A DNA stretch of 26,232 nt from CADEDH01 sp047971245 (lineage in GTDB: Bacteria > Actinomycetota > Acidimicrobiia > Acidimicrobiales > SZUA-35), in assembly GCA_047971245.1 (NCBI GenBank), contig JBKDZN010000197.1:1-26232 (forward strand), in the 5' to 3' direction. Under the pieces are notes generated by a model. The model saw nothing but the letters and a program-made list of their open reading frames with translations. It did no database searches and was not told where the DNA came from. Position numbers and translations under genes: made by a program. The stretch's first letter is position 1; every line of letters starts with the position of its first letter. Positions 24,201-26,232 of this stretch are shown here, piece after piece.

Positions 24201-25035
24201 TGCCGGCCTCGGCCGCGTCGGCGGTGGGGCCGTTGTCGGCCGGTTCGGTCTTGGCTGCATCAGCGGCGGGGCTGGTCTCGGCTGCGTCGGCGGTGGGGCC
24301 GTTGTCGGCCGGTTTGGGCCCGTTGGTGCCGGTCGCGGCTGCGTCTTCGGCCGGGCCGGACCCGGTCTCGGTTGGGTCGTCGGGCCCACCGGTGCCGGCC
24401 TCGGGTCCGTGGTCGGCGGTGCCGGTGCCGGTCGTGCTGTCGGTCGGTTCGGGTCCGCCGGTGCCGGGTGCCGCCTCGTCCGGGATCGCCGCCGTCACCG
24501 CGGCGGCCAAGAGGGCATCGTCGATGGGGAAATCGGCCGGCGGCGCGGCCGGCGGGGCGAGGTCGCCGGGGTCGATCGGAGTCGCCGCTCCGTCGGGCGT
24601 CGGATCCGGCCCGGCCGGGGCGCTCTCGCCATCGACAGACACCGGCGCCGGATCGATGTCGACGATGTCGTCCTCGGGTCCGCCCTCGGGCACGGCGTCC
24701 GCCGGGGCCGGCGCCAGGGGCACGCCGATGGCGACCGGACCGGCTTCGGCCAGGCGAGCAGGATCGTCGAGCCCGGGCGGGGGCTGACCATCGGCCAGGG
24801 CCCGGGCCACCGCGGCGTCGTACACCTCGCCGGTGGGCGCCGGATCGGTCGGGAAGTCGTCGGTGGGTGCCGGATCGGTGGGGGGTTCGTTGTCGTCCCC
24901 GCGCTCGTCTACGATCACCGGTTCATCATCGACGGTTGGTTCATCATGGTGGTCGCGAGCATTGCCGGTTTCACCGGAGGGCGCAGGGCGCGCCTCGGCT
25001 CGGGTGGACTGGGGACTGGTCGTCGGCTCGCTCAC
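21274..25035 (-). CDS. VanW-domain membrane protein with very long disordered N-terminus
   Basis: 1253 residues. The first 640 are low-complexity, rich in Pro, Ala, Thr, Gly, Asp and Glu, and should be cytoplasmic and disordered. A basic RRKRSTGRR precedes one membrane helix (VLLGVLALLLLFYGAWAVDLL, about 644-664), placing the rest outside. About 690-1000 resembles the peptidoglycan-binding-4 domains usual before VanW, and 1030-1160 is VanW: GENFSLNGYVGRR, VGGGVSQFATTFFNAAFFAG and SHSLYIPRYPRGREATI. The tail is Thr/Ser/Pro-rich. VanW proteins accompany cell-wall and vancomycin genes, but their reaction is unproven. GTG 25035 starts the frame; an 8-base inverted repeat (25033-25040 and 25065-25072) spans its upstream region. 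Divergent from the SDR gene. Confidence 0.87.
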   Translation of the reverse strand: MSEPTTSPQSTRAEARPAPSGETGNARDHHDEPTVDDEPVIVDERGDDNEPPTDPAPTDDFPTDPAPTGEVYDAAVARALADGQPPPGLDDPARLAEAGPVAIGVPLAPAPADAVPEGGPEDDIVDIDPAPVSVDGESAPAGPDPTPDGAATPIDPGDLAPPAAPPADFPIDDALLAAAVTAAIPDEAAPGTGGPEPTDSTTGTGTADHGPEAGTGGPDDPTETGSGPAEDAAATGTNGPKPADNGPTADAAETSPAADAAKTEPADNGPTADAAEAGTAGETATDPSDGAGSRGTHPAGNDPIGDDAADTTAASGTAAGDDNPAAATTGPAVDVTSHDRPGATTAEAPADPAGTDAGGKPASSAGSPSTPTVGTGPISADEFLADPAVNAPLTPGLDDPVVDIGRGSAPAGPAPAGPVAARPPGGRATPSNTPPMIPPTGPADLRSLTGPTPPVPGDTPAPTGETPPVPGRPETTSPATETASRPAGPSGSGPSTKPDQPTASPSPPAGAKPAPVGPAVAAPTAADEAQSPAPTQKADQSAPGGPSPDGGADGSPNRAETTELQPTVTKPMAPSKATTLESVNTPGADQAPAREARTAPIGVVPPAGSIPGSVPAVAAKSTDDAPEIDVADDPGERRKRSTGRRVLLGVLALLLLFYGAWAVDLLRTSGQVTRNTALDGVAIGGADRARLETVTTDLEAQLADQQVTVEVGEDSVPSDATSLGAVLDRDAIIDDALGSRRVLNPLTGPFVWVGTFFRDETVPLDYTVPDEGAQQAVADVLRPGLPRIADPMLVIEDDALAVMPGSTGVDVDPAQLAERLTTALSEADADPAEDPPGDLVVVVDPVVVEPTVSNAQMQTVADEANAATEGTTEIRVLDQTADVDAATLRDWVVTEPAVTAGDDPSWTIDDDRALEGLKPLFPRLGSEDQRAHFDVVDNVPIVIPASETVVCCSAESVAGIDDQLRQGVPPADDGEDDPAARTVELEPEIVGPDEGVAELEALGIIEEVSSFTTEHPAGQPRVTNIHRIADIVRGAVIRPGENFSLNGYVGRRTEAKGFVADGAIADGVLEQQVGGGVSQFATTFFNAAFFAGVDYNTYQSHSLYIPRYPRGREATISFPAPDLSIKNTTDNGILVWPRYTSSSITVTFYSTKHIEVTAGELQRSAQGECNRYTTPRTRRYPDGSVKNDSVFAVYRPAEGLDCNGDPTRPAPEPEPAGPTSTSGANDQSGSSPTSTAPTASTTPEADATPEDGN
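24215..24314. repeat. Direct repeat within the VanW N-terminal tail
   Basis: An identical 31-base stretch occurs at 24215-24245 and 24284-24314, a period of 69 bases (23 codons). In protein it gives PADNGPTADAAE twice. It lies inside the low-complexity tail and is likely to have arisen by slippage or unequal recombination. Confidence 0.75.
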
Positions 25036-25093
25036 CGCTGATCAGTCTGCCATCGAGTCGCGGCCAGCGGTGGGAGCCATTTTCTGCATTGCC

Positions 25094-25117
25094 GTGACAC
25101 TGTGACAAGATCGTCAC
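25094..25117. promoter_or_regulatory. GTGAC/GTCAC half sites upstream of the SDR gene
   Basis: GTGAC at 25094-25098 and 25102-25106 and GTCAC at 25113-25117 form one direct and one inverted arrangement (GTGAC-N6-GTCAC) 18 bases before the SDR start. A dimeric repressor site is possible. It does not fit the N6 spacing of CRP sites. The rest of the 99-base divergent gap holds only the VanW-side inverted repeat. Confidence 0.3.
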
Positions 25118-25134
25118 CCGAAACGGAGGTATTT

Positions 25135-26061
25135 ATGAGTGGTCTTTGCGACGGGCGAATCGCCATCGTCACCGGGGCGGCCCGGGGAATCGGGCGTGAG
25201 CACGCGCTCATGCTGGCGTCGGAAGGCGCCAAAATTGTGGTCAACGACCTCGGCGGGGAGATGGACGGCACCGGTGCCGACGCCACCCCGGCCCAGCAGG
25301 TCGCCGACGAGATCAAGGCCATGGGTGGCGAAGCCGTGGTCAACGGCGACGACGTCTCGGACTGGGAAGGCGCCCAGCGGCTCGTCAACACCGCGGTGGA
25401 GACCTTCGGGGGTCTCGACGTGGTGGTCAACAACGCTGGCATCCTCCGGGATCGCATGCTCACCAACATGACCGAGGGGGAGTGGGACGCCGTCATCCAG
25501 GTGCACCTCAAGGGCACGTTCGCCCCCGCCCGGTGGGCGGCCGCCTACTGGCGTGAGCGGTCCAAGAACGGTGAGACCAACGACGCCCGCATCATCAACA
25601 CCACCTCGGTGTCGGGGATCTACGGCAACCCGGGCCAGACCAACTACGGGGCCGCCAAGGCCGGGATCGCCGCCTTCACGATCATCGCCGCCCAGGAGCT
25701 GTCCCGCTACGGGGTGACCGTGAACGCCATCGCCCCCGGTGCCCTGACCCGGATGACCGAGAATCTCGGCATGGGTCAGCTCGACGAGGAGGGCAAGGAG
25801 GCCATGAGTCCTCGATGGATCGCCCCCATCGTCACCTGGTTGGCCAGTTCGGAGTCGGCCCCGGTCACCGGCCGGGTCTTCGAAGCCAGTGGCAAGGTGC
25901 TCGGTGTCGCCGAGGCCTGGCGCCGTGGCCCGGTGGTGGAACCGGTCGACGACCCCAAGGACATCGGCCCGCTGGTCAAGCAGCTGATGAGCGAGGCGGC
26001 TCCCAACGCCGACATGCAGGGACAGCCCGTCACCGGTCCCGGCCGACCCACCCCGTACTAG
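25135..26061 (+). CDS. SDR family dehydrogenase, 3-hydroxyacyl-CoA dehydrogenase type (MFE-2-like)
   Basis: 308-residue short-chain dehydrogenase. TGAARGIG (13-20) is the NAD(P) loop, NNAG (99-102) follows, and catalytic Tyr171 and Lys175 sit in YGAAK with a Ser near 158-160. VVNDLGGEMDGTG after the second strand is the hallmark of the dehydrogenase part of peroxisomal multifunctional enzyme type 2 and its actinobacterial relatives, which oxidise (3R)-hydroxyacyl-CoA. The C-terminal extension (about 260-308) also fits this group. GGAGGT at 25125-25130 precedes ATG 25135. The next gene is a MaoC hydratase, the other half of the MFE-2 pair, so hydration and oxidation of acyl-CoA, possibly bulky or branched, is likely. 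No clear -10 box was found. Confidence 0.9.
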   Translation: MSGLCDGRIAIVTGAARGIGREHALMLASEGAKIVVNDLGGEMDGTGADATPAQQVADEIKAMGGEAVVNGDDVSDWEGAQRLVNTAVETFGGLDVVVNNAGILRDRMLTNMTEGEWDAVIQVHLKGTFAPARWAAAYWRERSKNGETNDARIINTTSVSGIYGNPGQTNYGAAKAGIAAFTIIAAQELSRYGVTVNAIAPGALTRMTENLGMGQLDEEGKEAMSPRWIAPIVTWLASSESAPVTGRVFEASGKVLGVAEAWRRGPVVEPVDDPKDIGPLVKQLMSEAAPNADMQGQPVTGPGRPTPY

Positions 26062-26070
26062 ACCCCGGAC

Positions 26071-26093
26071 GATGCGGCCGGGCCGGCCGCATC
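26071..26093 (+). terminator. Intercistronic hairpin between SDR and MaoC genes
   Basis: GATGCGGCC pairs with GGCCGCATC, a perfect 9-bp stem around a five-base GGGCC loop, starting ten bases after the SDR stop and ending 42 bases before the next start. There is no T-tract, so it may weaken readthrough or protect the upstream RNA rather than stop transcription fully. Confidence 0.5.
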
Positions 26094-26134
26094 CCCATCG
26101 TCGAACCACAAATTCCAACGGAGGAAACTGAACG

Positions 26135-26232
26135 ATGCCACTGAATCCTGATGCCGTCGGCGCCAAGGGCGAGCCTCGCCGCGCGTCGTGGACCAGCGAC
26201 GACGCCATGCTCTACGCGCTCGGTATCGGTGC
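26135..26232 (+). CDS. MaoC family dehydratase, 3' partial
   Basis: Only the first 32 codons are present, opening MPLNPDAVGAKGEP and continuing through SWTSDDAMLYALGIG. This is the usual start of actinobacterial MaoC-like (R)-enoyl-CoA hydratases, close to the hydratase-2 half of multifunctional enzyme type 2. GGAGG at 26120-26124 is ten bases before the ATG. The catalytic hot-dog motif lies beyond the window edge. With the SDR gene it probably makes a hydratase-dehydrogenase pair of beta-oxidation. Confidence 0.8.
   Translation, partial: MPLNPDAVGAKGEPRRASWTSDDAMLYALGIG

Noticed and set aside
23549..24787. 412-residue plus-strand frame
   Set aside because: Low-complexity shadow of the VanW tail; no start signal and no domain.
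25101..25118. CRP/FNR site (TGTGA ... TCACC)
   Set aside because: The spacer is eight bases instead of six, so the half sites would be out of register; kept only as a generic operator candidate.
1..26232. CRISPR arrays, insertion sequences, tRNA or rRNA genes
   Set aside because: No regularly spaced repeats, transposase-like proteins, terminal inverted repeats or cloverleaf-like sequence were seen by eye.

Overview
The window is high-GC DNA (roughly 70% by eye) from an actinomycete. The gene set suggests an uncultured member of the Acidimicrobiia: an F420-type luciferase-like oxidoreductase, many acyl-CoA enzymes, and leaderless starts preceded by TANNNT boxes. The assignment to class is inference. 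No rRNA, tRNA, insertion sequence, prophage or CRISPR array was seen, and no gap between genes exceeds about 240 bases.

Left third (1-7901): a partial luciferase-like oxidoreductase converges on a HerA-type ATPase. A PaaG-like crotonase follows, then a 61-residue orphan protein with a strong ribosome binding site. Next comes a minus-strand gene that appears to fuse a complete shikimate kinase domain to a complete PAP2 phosphatase domain. A Gfo/Idh/MocA oxidoreductase and a MOSC-domain protein close the region.

Middle (8046-17860): two nearly abutting class III (CaiB/BaiF) CoA-transferases, of which only the first keeps the expected catalytic Asp. They are followed by a three-gene, overlapping NodI/NodJ-type ABC exporter, a universal-stress-like protein, a metal-dependent amidohydrolase and a SnoaL-like protein. 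A RecF/OLD-like AAA ATPase comes next; its overlapping downstream partner seems to have been cut off after about 14 codons. A second crotonase ends the region.

Right third (17884-26232): four genes on the minus strand encode a large VanW-domain membrane protein, a geranylgeranyl-reductase-like flavoprotein, a PAS-GGDEF diguanylate cyclase and, most notably, a PrdB/GrdB-like selenoprotein interrupted by one in-frame TGA at its UxxC redox motif. Diverging from them are an SDR dehydrogenase and the start of a MaoC hydratase, which together resemble the two catalytic halves of multifunctional enzyme type 2 of beta-oxidation.

Functionally, much of the window could serve acyl-CoA or isoprenoid-like carbon catabolism (CoA-transferases, crotonases, SDR, MaoC). 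The leading observations are the unannounced selenoprotein, the kinase-phosphatase fusion, the truncated ATPase operon, and a repeated TA(C/G)NNT box 5-8 bases before seven start codons.
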